Assembly: GCA_049999805.1 (NCBI GenBank)
Contig: JBNGIO010006231.1
Coordinates: 198,451 to 262,450, forward strand
Source of the DNA: Folioceros fuciformis
Taxonomy: Eukaryota > Anthocerotophyta > Anthocerotopsida > Anthocerotales
DNA length: 64,000 nt
Direction: 5' to 3'
Shown one piece after another: positions 21,851-33,437 of this stretch. Every line of letters starts with the position of its first letter. Position 1 is the first letter of the stretch. The notes under the pieces were generated by a model that did no database searches, had not been told where the DNA came from, and worked only from the letters and a program-made list of their open reading frames with translations. A program made the position numbers and the translations under genes.

Positions 21851-22088
21851 GCTTGCTCTGGGTTCTGCTCTTGCTGTTTCCCTCGCCTCCAAGCTTCCCA
21901 AGCAAGCCCGGTGGCAGAAAGCCAAGCACCGGAAATCCCGACAACATCACACCACGTGGCTCAGCCGTCCAGGCCGTCAGGTGTTCCTGGCCAATGCCCC
22001 AGAATACACAATTGTGCCGACCGAAAATCACAGCCGCAGTGAGGAACAATTTCTAGGGCAGTCGGCGGATTTGGCAAAGCAGTCTAGT
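21851..22088. promoter_or_regulatory. Bidirectional promoter region, sulfite oxidase / CSA
   Basis: 238 bases between the two divergent start codons. A plus-strand frame is open through it from ATG 21849. That ATG overlaps the sulfite oxidase ATG on the palindrome CATG, and the extra peptide is not conserved in CSA, so I treat the interval as promoter and 5' leaders. Confidence 0.5.
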
Positions 22089-24370
22089 ATGCTGCTACGC
22101 AGACTGAAGGAGCGAGAGGTGGGTCGGGCTCCGGGTCTGCACCTTCCCCGCCAAGTTCGGGCCGCCGGGACGGACAGCCTCGCTCTCAGCAAGCGCAAGG
22201 ATGTTGTATCCAAGCATAATGGCGGGGTGAATTGTCTTCAGGTTTGTAATCCATGCATGCTGACAAACCTCGTCGTGCCCTCTTGTTGCTTTTTCTTCGT
22301 GCTCTTGTATGTTCTCCCGCTCATGGGTGCAGGTCTCCTCCTGACCGCAGGTGGATTTGACAGAATCACGATATCTGCTGTCGGGTGCGTCGGATGGGTC
22401 TCTCGCCCTGTGCGACACTTTTCAGGCCAGCTGCTATGATGGAGAGGCAGATTGTGAACGACATGAACCCCTCATTACCGTCGGGAGGGGCTCCAAGCAA
22501 GGGCACAAGTATGCTGTGTCATGTGTGCAATGGTACCCTATTGACACGGGTCTGTTCGCTTCCGGCTCCTTCGACCAAAAGATCAATTTGTGGGATACCA
22601 ACACCGTTGAGGTGAGCAGCACATGTCAGGTGTTGGTTTCTCAGGTATGGGTTTTACAGACTCGAAGGTCATGTCTAAGGGCATGTTTGCACATGGGTAG
22701 GTGGTTCTCCACTTCAAGTTTCCTGGGAAGGTTTATGCCATCGAAATGTCTGCCATGGCTACATCGCATACCTTACTCGCAGCTGGCACAGAGAGCCCGC
22801 AAGTGCGTCTCTGTGATTTGAGCTCTGGTGCTTTTACGCACACTCTGTCAGGTCACCGAGGTACTACCAGTTTGCCTGTGGTTTGATAGTCTTGACATCG
22901 TGTACAGACATTCAGTGGCTTCTGACATCTGCTCTTTCTCTGTGGTCCCTCCAGACGGGGTTTGGGCTTTGCAGTGGTCTGCGTCCTCAGAATGGCTGCT
23001 CTACACCGGTAGCTGCGATGGCGCAGTCCGTGTCTGGGATATTCGTCGCGCCGGCTGCCTCCAGGTCCTAGACCAGCAGAAAACTCAAACTGGGCGCAGG
23101 CCACCAATTTTCAAGAAATCAGTCGCGAGATCCCCGTCGGTAAGAATGTGTCTGCCAATCTTTTGTGGCCATGTGGGGAACTTCTTCAAACGCATGATCC
23201 ACAATTCTGAGTACGACTCATTGACTCGCCCTTGTGCTCAGGCGTACAGTATACCCTCGGGAACCAGTGCCATGGACGTGGAAAGACACAGAGTACCAAG
23301 GATGTCAGGCTCTCGTTGTAATACGATCAATGGATTTAAAAAGAAGGAACTTGAATCACATAGGCAGCATCCAGGCACGGCTCGTATCGCTGATCGTTCA
23401 ACATCCCACAATGGGGAAGTGGTAGCTCTGCAAACTACACCAGACGGAATGAGTTTGTTCAGTGCAGGTAATCGTTGGTTTGCTGTCGACTGGAGTACCA
23501 TTGAAATGCAAATCTATCTTTGCCACTTCATCACACAGAAGCCGTATTGTTGTTTTGTGTAGGTACGGACTCACGCGTCAGGCTGTGGGATCTTGACTCG
23601 AACTGCAATACACTGGTCAATTACGAAAAAACTTCCATCTCTTCCCGTAAGGGAACGCATCTAGCTGTCGCCCTCGATGCCTCTTTAGTGTATGTTCCTA
23701 AGGCAAGCACGATCCAAGTAAGTGTTGTTCACATCCCAAATTCCACCTGGGTGCTTTCTTGTCCACCTAGAATACCAAGCGCACATGGTAAGGATAGATT
23801 GCCTTTGGAAGCCGTGGCGGCTCTGTCTGCGTGAACAGTGCCCCTTTTGTGTACCCTTTGCCCTGTCTACTACCTCTTCTTATGTGTGCTTGATATTTCT
23901 AGGTGCATGATATCTGGACTGGGAAGGTTCGGTCAATTCTGAGGGGCCATTACGACCAAGTCAATTGCTGTGTATTCGGACTGGATGACCAGGTCAGATC
24001 TCACAATCATGTGTTGGTGTATGTGATGGGGGAAGCATCAGTATGCTGGTTCTTTTAGTGCGTGTGCTTGTTGCAGTAACTCTCGCTTTACTCTGTCCAG
24101 GAGCTCTTTAGTGGAGGTAGTGATCGTCGAATTCTTGTCTGGAGACCTCCCTATAGGGACATATTAGAGGTACCACTTCCCACTAGTTCTTGGTGTTTGC
24201 ATATTCCAGGTGACAGGCGACAACATGAACAACAGTGAAAACCGTTCATCCCTATATTACAAGTGTCACGTTGAGTAATCACCCCGACTTTGATTTATTT
24301 TCTGTAGGAGGAAGGCGAAGCAGTTGGACGTTCTGGGGTCCTCCCGGATGTGGACTCCTGGAGTGACTGA
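22089..24370 (+). CDS. CSA: CSA/ERCC8 WD40 DNA-repair protein, 9 exons
   Basis: WD40 substrate receptor of CUL4-DDB1 ubiquitin ligases, acting in transcription-coupled nucleotide excision repair in the nucleus. Exons: 22089-22241, 22351-22611, 22701-22860, 22955-23139, 23242-23467, 23563-23717, 23903-23992, 24101-24169, 24308-24370. Phases agree, giving 453 residues. Conserved segments: HNGGVNCLQVDLTESRYLLS, WYPIDTGLFASGSFD, FPGKVYAIEMS, GSCDGAVRVWDIRRAGC, GTDSRVRLWDL, NTLVNYEK, LRGHYDQVNCCVF and the acidic end DSWSD. The ATG at 22089 aligns with the Arabidopsis start. The linker encoded by exon 5 (about residues 255-310) is variable and basic, as in other plant CSA proteins. All splice sites are GT-AG and introns are 89-185 nt. 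Confidence 0.92.
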
Positions 24371-25647
24371 TGGAAGGTGGATGATCGATCGAGTGCATTC
24401 CAGTCGGAAATGAACAGCTGAAGGCACAGGATGGGATTACTTTACAGAGTAAAGGTACAGGGAGCCTCAGACCTTACCTGACTCTTGACCCCGTTTGGTC
24501 ACCATCTGGCAGACGAGAAGACGAGGAAGGAACAGGGAGCGGAAGCTGGTAGCTCTTCTAACCTTAGCTTTCTCTCTCTCTCTGCTAGGCTCTCCTTCCT
24601 TTTCCCTCCCTCTCTTCCATCGATGAAGTTGGGTATGTCCACGTTTGCTTTGTATGTATGGACTCCTGACCAGAGGCCGTTGTTCTCGTTTGCTCTGCAG
24701 TGTGGTCATAGGTACCTCAGAGGTCGTGGAGAACGCAGTTTCCGTTATCTTGTGAACGGTTCTGGCGCTTTCACGGTGAAGGAATTGGATCAATTAAGTT
24801 CATGCTATGCCGAATTGTGAGGCTCAAAAGGAAAGGGAGGTTGTGGTTGGCCAACGACTGTTCCTGGCAAGTGAACTTGCCCAGGATTGTATTAATGGGT
24901 GACTGATCTTATCAATTCATTCACTGGCAAAACCTGCATGTGCGAATTAAACCCTCCCAACAGTGGGAACTAGCGACTTCGGAATCAATTGAAGTCCGCT
25001 AACAACGGATTTTGCCGAGAGATTGGACCGTTGAGCATGCCTCACTCGTCTAGTCCAGTCCTCCGTCCCTCCTTACCTACGAATGACAAACTGGCCGTTG
25101 ATCGGCCCGAGATATCTACAGTTTCCTTCGGGAATTTATGTGCATTCCGTTTGCCACCCGCTGTACCCATGGAAGATATGTGCAAAGACCACCCACAGAA
25201 TATGTCGATGGAAGTGATCACTCCAGTAACTCATGGGTCAACGACAGTTTCACCAAGGGCTTATCCTATTGGGGAGCACGATATGTGTGTGGGCACTCCT
25301 GGATGATGCATGATGTCCGATATTGCAGGTGAGATGAGCTCTTCAACAGTTGCACAGCCCGGGTTGTCATCCCAAATGTTCTTGTCAAGCAGACAAATCT
25401 CTGAATGGGTCATCAGTGTCAACTCTTCAGGCCCCTGGGCATAGAGCAAGGCTAGCAACAGAAGATGGTCATCTAAATTACAGGAGACAGCTTGGTGTAC
25501 TCCTAACATACAGACAGGAAGCGACATTCGAAACAAACCCGCAGAACTTATTACTGTCTTGTGTAATCACTGGGTAGCTTGTTAAGACCCCGAGCATTAG
25601 TCAGCGTCTCCATTTTAGGGTTTAGGGTTTAGGCCCAGACCTTCCAC
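24371..25647. other. Intergenic, convergent 3' ends
   Basis: About 1.3 kb between CSA (+) and the PPR gene (-). It holds a CT-rich stretch (about 24565-24620) and, at 25614-25633, nearly three copies of the plant telomere unit tttaggg next to the PPR stop codon. No coding region is recognised, and I see no convincing DYW-domain remnant downstream of the PPR stop. Confidence 0.5.
25614..25633. repeat. Interstitial telomere-like repeat (tttaggg x2.9)
   Basis: Two full tttaggg units and a third of six bases. It lies just past the 3' end of the PPR gene, so it is not in that gene's promoter. It is short enough to be chance or a relic of telomere-repeat insertion. Confidence 0.7.
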
Positions 25648-28332
25648 TTATTCACAAGGTATGTTCGCTGCTGACAAGTTGCACACCTTTCTTCCATCTG
25701 AAGAAAGAAAGGCGTGTGACTTGATAGAGGCGAACATATCTGACGAAGAAAGCTGTCTCAGCGTTGCATGAATATTGTCAGACTCGGGGTGCTTTTTGTC
25801 CCCAACCACAAAAGCATGCACCACTCCGTCTATTCCAGTCCACCAGCTCTCTCCTGGCTGCTTCCAGGCACCCATTCCTTTTCTCCTTGCGTGCATCTCC
25901 TGTGCCTGCTCCCACATTTGGGCACCAGTGTATATGTTCGACATCAGAACATAAGCAGAAGGGTCTCTACTGTTTTGCTTCACAGCTTCGTCGAAGGCCT
26001 GGCGTCCCACCTCCACGTTGCTCCATTTCTGACAAGCAGCTAGCAGTGTGTGCCAAACTGAAGCATTAGGTGCCACAGGCAGTGACCTTGCGAACGTTAG
26101 TGCCTCATCCACTCGGCCTGCACGACCCAGGAGATCCACCATGCATGCGTAGTGCTCTGCCGTGGGGATGATGCCATAACGTCTGCTCATCGACTCAAAG
26201 TAATCTCGCCCCTTTTTAACCAAACCAGCGTGACTGCATACTGCTAGGACATTGAGGAAAGTGATGTTGTCTGGCTGTATTTTATCCTCTCTCATTCTGT
26301 GAAATAGGGAGAAGACCAAGTCACTCTCGCCTTGTCTGGCATAGCCAGCCAGCAGCGCATTCCAGGCAACAGCATCTTTGTCGTGCAACATGTGAAACAC
26401 CCGCTGCGCATCCACAGTGCTGCCAGACTTTGCATACATATTTATCAAACTGACCGCTAGATGCGCATCAACTTGAAGACCTTGCTCTTCGATCTGTGCA
26501 TGAAGCTGTTTTCCCAGATCGAGTGCTGCCACATTTGCACATGCCTGCAGGAGGGACACAAATGTCACAGCATTAGGGGCAGCTCTGCCTTCTCTTAACA
26601 TCGTTCTGTACAGGCGAAAAGCTTCCTGCCCCATCCCCTGCTGGGAATACCCTGCTATCATGGCATTCCACGTCACAATGTCCTTTTGACCAACTTCAAG
26701 TCCGCTAAACACACCCAGCGCATCCTCCAAGCTACCACATTTGACATACATGCTTACCAGATTGTTGGCTACGTACACATAATCTTCATGACCTCGTTCT
26801 TTAACTTGTACATGAAGCTGCTTCCCCTTCTCCAAAGCCCATGCACCCACACTTGCACAAGCCTGCAGGAGGCACACGAATGTCACAGCATTGGGGACAG
26901 CTAATCCTTCGTCTTGCATGGCATTGTAAAGGTGAAGGGTTTCCAGACCCATTCCCTGCTGGGAATAGCCTGCTATAAGAGCTGTCCACGTCACCACATC
27001 CTTATGATCGAGCCTGTCAAACACACGTTGAGCGTCTTGTAAGCTGCCACACTTTGCGTACATGTTCACCAAACTGTTGCTAACAAACACATCATGTTCG
27101 TGTTCTTTCTCTCTGATCTGTTGATGAAGCTGCCTGCCCATCTCCAAAGCTGTGGTGCCCACAGTTGCACATGCCTGCAGAAGGCACACAAGTGTCACAG
27201 CATCAGGTGCAGCAGCGCCTTCTTCTCTCATAGCACTGTAAAGATGTAGGGCTTCCTGGCCCATGCCCTGCTGTGAGTATCCAGCTATCATGGCATTCCA
27301 TGTTACCACATTTTTTTTACCAAGCTTGTTGAACACTCTTCGAGCATCTTCCAAGCTACCACACTTCGCATACATGTTTACTAGGCTACACCCGACGACC
27401 ACATCGGACTGAAATCCATACTCTCGAATCTGTGCATGAAGCTGCCTGCCCTTCTCCAAAGCTGGACCACCCACACTTGCACACGCCTGCAGGACGCACA
27501 CAAATGTCACAGAAGTAGGTGCAACAACGTCTCCCTTCAGCATATCGCTGAAAAGACGAAGGGCGTCAAGGCCCATGCCTTTCTGAGAATATCCTGCTAT
27601 CATGGTATTCCATGTCACAACATCTTTTTGACCAATTTCATTAAACACTGCTTCAGCATCTTTCAAGCTGCCACACTTTGCGTACATGTCCACCAGGCTG
27701 TTACACACAAACAAATGACGCTCCACCCCACTGGCCAACAGATCAGCATGCACCTGCTGTCCGGTTTCCAAGTCTGCTCCCCTTGCACAGGCCTGAAGGG
27801 CCGCCACAAACACATGGCCGTCTGGCTTCACGCTCGACCTGCGCATCTGGTAATACAACTCTATAGCCTGCCGATCTTGTCCATGTCCAACATGAGCGGA
27901 AATTATGGCAGACCACGTGAAGGCATCTGGTTCGGCCATCTCCCTGAACAACTCCATTGCTTCTTGCAACTTGGCGTGAGACGCATACATTCTCACGACG
28001 TGGTTGCACAAGAACGTGTCCGACCCATACCCCTCTCTCACCGTGAGGGCATGGACACGGCGACCCAGGACGAGGTCCTTTGCGACCACACATTTCTTCA
28101 CGACACCATAAAGCAAAGATCGAGAAACGGGTACTTGGGTCTGCACCAGAACTCCCAGAGCCTCGACAGCCTCGTTCAGTAGCCCCTGCTCACATAGCTT
28201 TTTCATGGTCTCAACCCTTGCTGTCCCATCATACTCTGCAGGCCTGGGAACGGCACGACAAAGCCCGGTGCAGTTGGTTATGGGGGCTGGACTACCCATC
28301 CGCACATCCAGAATGTAAGCTGGGTTTTCCAA
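25648..28332 (-). CDS. PLS-class pentatricopeptide repeat protein (E/E+ type), intronless
   Basis: 894 residues in one exon. PPR proteins bind organelle RNA one base per repeat; PLS-class members are mostly C-to-U editing specificity factors. Repeats run from about residue 85 to 740, with recurring MYAKCGSLEDA, DVVTWNAMIAGYSQQGMG and CLLQACASVG blocks. Four consecutive modules of about 103 residues are nearly identical, also in DNA (26.6-27.7 kb). The tail has E motifs and an E+-like segment (SWWTGIDGVVHAFVVGDKKHPE) and then stops after about 45 unrelated residues. The DYW deaminase domain is absent, so editing would need a partner. Targeting is unclear: the N-terminus is not a strong transit peptide. 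It is head-to-head with the second OFUT-like gene. Confidence 0.9.
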   Translation of the reverse strand: MENPAYILDVRMGSPAPITNCTGLCRAVPRPAEYDGTARVETMKKLCEQGLLNEAVEALGVLVQTQVPVSRSLLYGVVKKCVVAKDLVLGRRVHALTVREGYGSDTFLCNHVVRMYASHAKLQEAMELFREMAEPDAFTWSAIISAHVGHGQDRQAIELYYQMRRSSVKPDGHVFVAALQACARGADLETGQQVHADLLASGVERHLFVCNSLVDMYAKCGSLKDAEAVFNEIGQKDVVTWNTMIAGYSQKGMGLDALRLFSDMLKGDVVAPTSVTFVCVLQACASVGGPALEKGRQLHAQIREYGFQSDVVVGCSLVNMYAKCGSLEDARRVFNKLGKKNVVTWNAMIAGYSQQGMGQEALHLYSAMREEGAAAPDAVTLVCLLQACATVGTTALEMGRQLHQQIREKEHEHDVFVSNSLVNMYAKCGSLQDAQRVFDRLDHKDVVTWTALIAGYSQQGMGLETLHLYNAMQDEGLAVPNAVTFVCLLQACASVGAWALEKGKQLHVQVKERGHEDYVYVANNLVSMYVKCGSLEDALGVFSGLEVGQKDIVTWNAMIAGYSQQGMGQEAFRLYRTMLREGRAAPNAVTFVSLLQACANVAALDLGKQLHAQIEEQGLQVDAHLAVSLINMYAKSGSTVDAQRVFHMLHDKDAVAWNALLAGYARQGESDLVFSLFHRMREDKIQPDNITFLNVLAVCSHAGLVKKGRDYFESMSRRYGIIPTAEHYACMVDLLGRAGRVDEALTFARSLPVAPNASVWHTLLAACQKWSNVEVGRQAFDEAVKQNSRDPSAYVLMSNIYTGAQMWEQAQEMHARRKGMGAWKQPGESWWTGIDGVVHAFVVGDKKHPESDNIHATLRQLSSSDMFASIKSHAFLSSDGRKVCNLSAANIPCE

Positions 28333-29247
28333 CTTTTCCTCATTTCACCAGATTCCAGGCCAACGGGGATCCTTGGACGTTGCCAGGCATCACACCAAGC
28401 AGATTGACCCGAATCGCATTATAGTTGCTCCGTTCAGGATGTGACCAAAGGCGGTACATGGGGAGCTGTTACAGGATTTCTTGCGGATCGTGCTGTTCAA
28501 GGTATTGGTGACAGTATCACTGCTTCCTGAACTATGTAGACGAAGACCTTGGTTCAGGATTGCTCTGAAACTCTCCGTAACCAGATTGTGTGTCACGAAC
28601 AGGCGGTGTCAAGGTCCCCAAATCTTCCGTTGCAAAGAGAACTAGTGCTACAAACGAGCTGCCTGGGTGCACATGGACTGATCATGCGTGGACATAGAGT
28701 GTCTGTGCACGACGAATGTGGAAGGAATGAACACGAATGTACGAAACCACCTGCGGACCTTGATAGAAAGGGGAGCCGCGGATGGTGAACTGCGGTGCCT
28801 GCGACAATGTCTGGGACGTCCACAGCGTGATCGGGGCAGCGACTTCAAAGCTGGCCTCATAACTCTCAGAAGGTCGCGCGCCCTGGAAGGAGGGCGATCC
28901 GCAATCTGTCCAGAATGTGTTTACACGATCATCTCCCCGACAGACACAGTTCACTAGATGGAGTTAGGGCTTTAAGAGCAGGGAGCACCGCTGTATTGGT
29001 CACGGCACAGGGATATCCAAAGTGCGGTTTCTGGAATACTTGTTCCACGGTCAGCTGTGGCACGATGGGACGTCAGGAATCGGACTTCGCTGTATCTAAT
29101 GCCCGTCTGCGGGTGGAGCTGTGCTAGACACCTTAGCGGATGCCATACTTATACGAAATTGTCGATTCTTTGTACTCCAGGACTGTATCCCTCTTTGTCA
29201 GCTCGCCACGGATCACCCAAGCCAGCATCCCTACAGGTCCTACAGCG
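28333..29247. promoter_or_regulatory. Upstream region shared by PPR and OFUT-like genes
   Basis: About 915 bases between divergent start codons. Only short overlapping frames occur; no defined element is recognised. Confidence 0.45.
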
Positions 29248-31684
29248 ATGAGGAAGGCTAGTCTTGAAGACACGCCGGCGGGCGCTCCCGTTGTGGTGCT
29301 ACTTGCAGTTGTGTTAATGGTGCCGATCTTCTGCCCTCGTTTGTATGACAATCCATCAGCGTGGCGGTCCACCCTCTTTTCGGTACACAATTTGATAGGC
29401 ATTTCGATATCTGAACATTTTTGCTAGTAGCCCTTTGACCAATATTTGTACGCTATTCTGCAGGAATGGGAGCCACCGAGGACTTGGCATATAGATCTGT
29501 TAGATTCCATTGTGAAAGCACGTCTGGTAGTGGCTTGTCCTGTGACTGCCATCAGTGATTTTCGCATCAAACAAGGAGTTTTCGAAGGCAAAGTAACTGT
29601 CTCTGGACCTGTTCTGCAGAGTGACGAAAAACCATCAGACTTGTGGACACCACCTCAACCAGAAGGCTGGCGGCCCTGTTCGTTTCCCACGACGAATGGT
29701 CCTGGTTTGTTCCCCGCTCTCAGAGAACATGTCATGAAGCATTGAGCAGGGTCAGTAAAGGCACTTCTTTCTTGGTTTTGTCTTGATTCGCGCAATTGGC
29801 TTCCTGTTCAGATGAACCAGGGAACGCTGTAGGGTACGTTCAGGTCTTTCTTGAAGGTGGCCTGAATCAACAGCGTATGGGGGTTGGTGCCGTGCTCTGT
29901 TGTTGAGTGGGATATCTTCTGCGATGACTATATTTCCTCACTGCAAATGAAACTTGGGTTGCAGATCTGCGATGCTGTTGCTGTGGCAGCTTTGTTGAAT
30001 GCTACTCTTGTGCTTCCACACTTTGACGTGAACCCCTTTTGGAAAGACTCCAGGTGCCCGATTCATGAGCCTGCACCTTAAGAGGATGTGATCACTTCTC
30101 CGGAAGCGTGTTCTGGTCCGAATATTGTTGTTTGAAATGACTCGTTTGCAGCTCGTTTGCAGATATATTTGATGTGGACCATTTTATTAGATCCCTTAAA
30201 GGGGTTGTGAGGGTTGTGAAAGAACTGCCAGAACGATACAGCTGGAGCACTCGTGAATACTACGGCACCGGGTTCCGTGCCACCAGAGTGAAAACTGCAC
30301 CATCTCTCGCATCACCTGATTGGTACATAACAAATGTATTGCCCTTGCTACAGAGGTATGTTTTAAGGTTTTCCTTTGCCTGGCGCTGCTTAACGTGTTG
30401 GTTAATGTCCCTTCTTTTGCACGAGTAATTATGGAACTAATTAACTTCCATCTCTTCTATCAGCCATGGCATTGTTGCGATCGCTCCATTTTCCCACAGA
30501 CTGGCTTTTGATGGCATCCCGTATGAGATTCAGAGGCTTCGCTGCTGGGTCAACTTCGAAGCCTTACAGTTTGTGTCAACAATTACGTCACTGGGGGATG
30601 CCATCGTGAAGCGGCTGCATTTTTCGCAGTCGATGCCATCGGAGAAAGTAAAGTGGGATTCTCTTTCGGCTTCTGGAGTGCAGGGTCAACCTTTCAAGTA
30701 TGTGGCTCTACACCTGAGGTTTGACAAAGTAAGCTGCTCCTGATGTGGAATCCTTTTTGGGTAATCCTTGTGAGGTAGCAGGTGGTTTACTGCACTGACT
30801 TTTGCCTTTCGCTGGTGCAGGACATGGCTGCTCATTCTGCCTGTGACTTTGGCGGTGGCAAGGCTGAACGGCTTGCACTTGCAAAGTACCGACAGACGAT
30901 GTGGCAAGGGCGAGTCAAGAAGTCTTCCTTCTCAGCGGAGCATCTCCGTGAGCATGGCAAATGCCCATTGACTCCTGAAGAGATTGGGATAGCGTTGGCG
31001 GCCCTTGGTTTCGACAGCAGCACTCGAGTTTACTTGGCTTCTCACAAGGTAACCTTCAAATCCTTTTGTCTGTCGTTTCTGTCTGCTTGAGAGCAGGTTT
31101 GCCACCGAGTCAACTTTGTTGAGTAGATCTTCCATCTCATCTTCTAGGTGTATGGTGGCAAAACACGGATGTCTGCACTACGCCAATTATTTCCCCTCCT
31201 GATGGACAAGAAGAGTCTGACGACCGACGAGGAGCTGAGACCATTCCATGGCAGAGCCTCACTATCTGCAGCACTGGATTACTATGTGTCACTACACAGC
31301 GACGTTTTCATTTCAGCATCACCAGGGAACATGCACAACGCGCTGGTATGATCTTCACGTTCAGCATCAGTTGCATGCACTGTTCTTGGTAAAAAATGAT
31401 CTTCACGTTCAGCAGCAGTTGCATGCACTCTTCGCTTACGCTCTCTGTCCTCATGTGCGCAACAGGCTGGGCACAGGACCTTCCAAAATGTGCAGAAAAC
31501 AATCAGACCTGATATGAAGTTATTGGCCGGACTTTTTGCCAATACCACCATATCTTGGTCAGACTTCTCTCAGAAAGTTGTGCTTGGCCATAGGTACAGG
31601 ATCGGGCACGTCAGGCTTCGGCAGCCCGACCAATCCATTTTTACATATCCTGCACCTGACTGCATGTGCAAGGATATCAGCTAG
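29248..31684 (+). CDS. O-fucosyltransferase-like protein (GT106), 9 exons
   Basis: A second plant O-fucosyltransferase family protein, predicted Golgi type II glycosyltransferase with unknown acceptor. Exons: 29248-29382, 29464-29698, 29812-29882, 29965-30053, 30152-30355, 30464-30728, 30821-31048, 31148-31345, 31466-31684; phases agree, 547 residues. A membrane anchor lies near residues 14-32 (VVVLLAVVLMVPIFC). Signatures: FLEGGLNQQRMGICDAVAVA, LLNATLVLPHFDVNPFW, FADIFDVDHF, YSWSTREYY, PFSHRLAFDGIP, LHLRFDKDMAAHSACDFGGG, CPLTPEEIGIALAALGF, SASPGNMHNAL and the end YPAPDCMC. It matches the canonical plant clade closely, unlike the divergent intronless relative at 15958-18075. Intron 8 contains a direct repeat. 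An upstream in-frame ATG at 29140 is possible but the extra residues look non-coding. Confidence 0.92.
31348..31433 (+). repeat. Direct repeat inside an intron (38 bp x 2, period 48)
   Basis: Two copies of a 38-base unit (31348-31385 and 31396-31433) with two mismatches, lying entirely within intron 8 of the OFUT-like gene and accounting for most of its length. Probably a local slippage duplication. Confidence 0.8.
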
Positions 31685-33437
31685 TTTCCGTATGCTTTGA
31701 ACGTAGATGCGTCAAATCCTGTCGTGACATTTCCACGTTGCCCTATGCATCTCATTGCAGCAATTGGGGTTCACCGCCGAACCATCTCCTGTGAGACTCG
31801 GACAAATCATGCTATGTAGGTGTACCCCTCAAAGTTTGCGTCGACGAGGCCTCCTGCGTCTTGATGTCTAAAATCCCCAAGTAAATCTATCAAAAATCAG
31901 CTCTGTTTTCTCCTGCACGGGATTCTGCTTAGACTTCCCCTTCCTTGCTTCCTGCATAGCTTGTTAGGCTCGCCTTGAGAATCAACCTGAGAAACGAGTA
32001 TTCCATGTTAACGTGGTCTTACGATAAGAGACGGTGAGTAGAAACAAAGAGAAGGGGTGAGCAGAAACGACGCGGAGGGGCTCACCCTGCTAGCAACAGT
32101 GACTTGAGCATCTGCTCTCTTCTGCTCTTGGTGTAACTCGCTTCATCCTTGCAAGAGAGGGGATGAGGACCCTGAAACAGTGAAGACATGGGCATCCATG
32201 TGACGTTGCTCCTCCACTCAACGCTCCTGCGTTCAAAGCTTGCAAGACGCGCAACAAAAATAATCCGTACCTCTGATTTCTTTCTCTAAAAAAAGCGGGT
32301 TGCGCTGAATTCCTAGAGGCTTCGGCTGTCTTCTAGAAGAAGGAACACGAGGGTTGTCCTCGTCGTCGTCATTCCGTTCACTGTCAGCCTTCACAATCCT
32401 CGTCTTATCTTCTCGAGCTTCCAACATTTTGACCTCCGCGGGCTTCAAGTGGGATCGAGATTTTGACATCTGTGGGTTTCAAGTGGGATCGATTCAACTC
32501 ATTTCGACGTGCCAGCGCTTGTTACTTGTCAGACGGTGGCTCAATGACTTGATGCTTCATTTTAACACAGAGAGGTGCTCCACCATTAAACTGCCAGGAA
32601 TTGCATTTTCACACTGTTAGTATGACTAAGAATCTTTCTCAAGACTACGCACATCAGAGGACGCAAGGTAAACCTTTCGAAACTTGTTCCTGAGTTCCAC
32701 ACCTTGAGTTGCAACGAAGTAATGTTCCGAATTCTCGCGGGCAAACAAGTCCTCCAGACGGTCCCCTGCAGAATTTGAACTTTCATGGTTGCACCTGTTA
32801 CCGGGTGAAACAATTCAAAACCAGTTTCTCGCCTAAACTCATGAATCAACCTAGATGAAAGCGTATCCAGGTACTGTGCAACGCCAGATTCCTTGCAGCC
32901 AAAGCAGTCTCCGACAAGTCATTTCCCACCAGACTTTTCAACTCACAGCACTGAACACATGATTACAGACAGCAGGAGTATACACGCAACCGCCAACCCA
33001 AGCCCAAAGATCATCTCTTTAACATTACGTGGTCACGAAAATTCTGTTTGCACCTCCAGGCGACGGAGGAGGAGGTCATTGAGCTCCCCAAGAATGCAAG
33101 AAGGTGCCATCACAGAGCACAAGGAAGCAACGGCTCCCTGAAGCCTAAATAGGTTTGGTAGGGACGCACACGTCGGCGCATCTGGTTGTGCTTCTTCACC
33201 CCCATGTCGAAGGACTCGTTTACCCCAGGCTAAGGCGAGTCTAGGGTTTAGGGTTTACCTGGCCTGAAGCACATTTGTAAGTGGTCATGCGTAAAATCTT
33301 GTTCCCTCTTCCTGACTCGATCGATCGATTGCTCTCTGGTCGGGAAAGTGTCGATGGATGGTCGGGGTTGTTGGGGACGGGCAGGAATTCGTCGTCATGA
33401 TTGAAGTCAGCGGAGCGAGGGACAAGCACCTGGTGTG
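31685..33437. other. Intergenic, about 1.75 kb
   Basis: Between the OFUT-like 3' end and the uL4 gene. Only short frames on both strands without family resemblance are seen. The distal end holds the uL4 promoter with a telo-box (33241-33257). Confidence 0.5.
33241..33257. promoter_or_regulatory. Telo-box in the uL4 promoter
   Basis: Reads ctagggtttagggttta on the plus strand, two overlapping telo-boxes (AAACCCTA on the other strand), about 180 bases upstream of the uL4 start codon. Telo-boxes are well known in promoters of plant ribosomal-protein and translation genes, so the placement fits. Confidence 0.6.

Noticed and set aside
21849-22088. N-terminal extension of CSA from ATG 21849, overlapping the sulfite oxidase ATG on CATG
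   Set aside because: The extra 80 residues are not conserved and known plant CSA proteins start at the residue encoded at 22089.
25260-25540. Possible DYW-domain remnant downstream of the PPR gene
   Set aside because: The minus-strand frame with LDDH and THSE has a loose resemblance only; no HxE zinc site, CxxC or DYW end is present.
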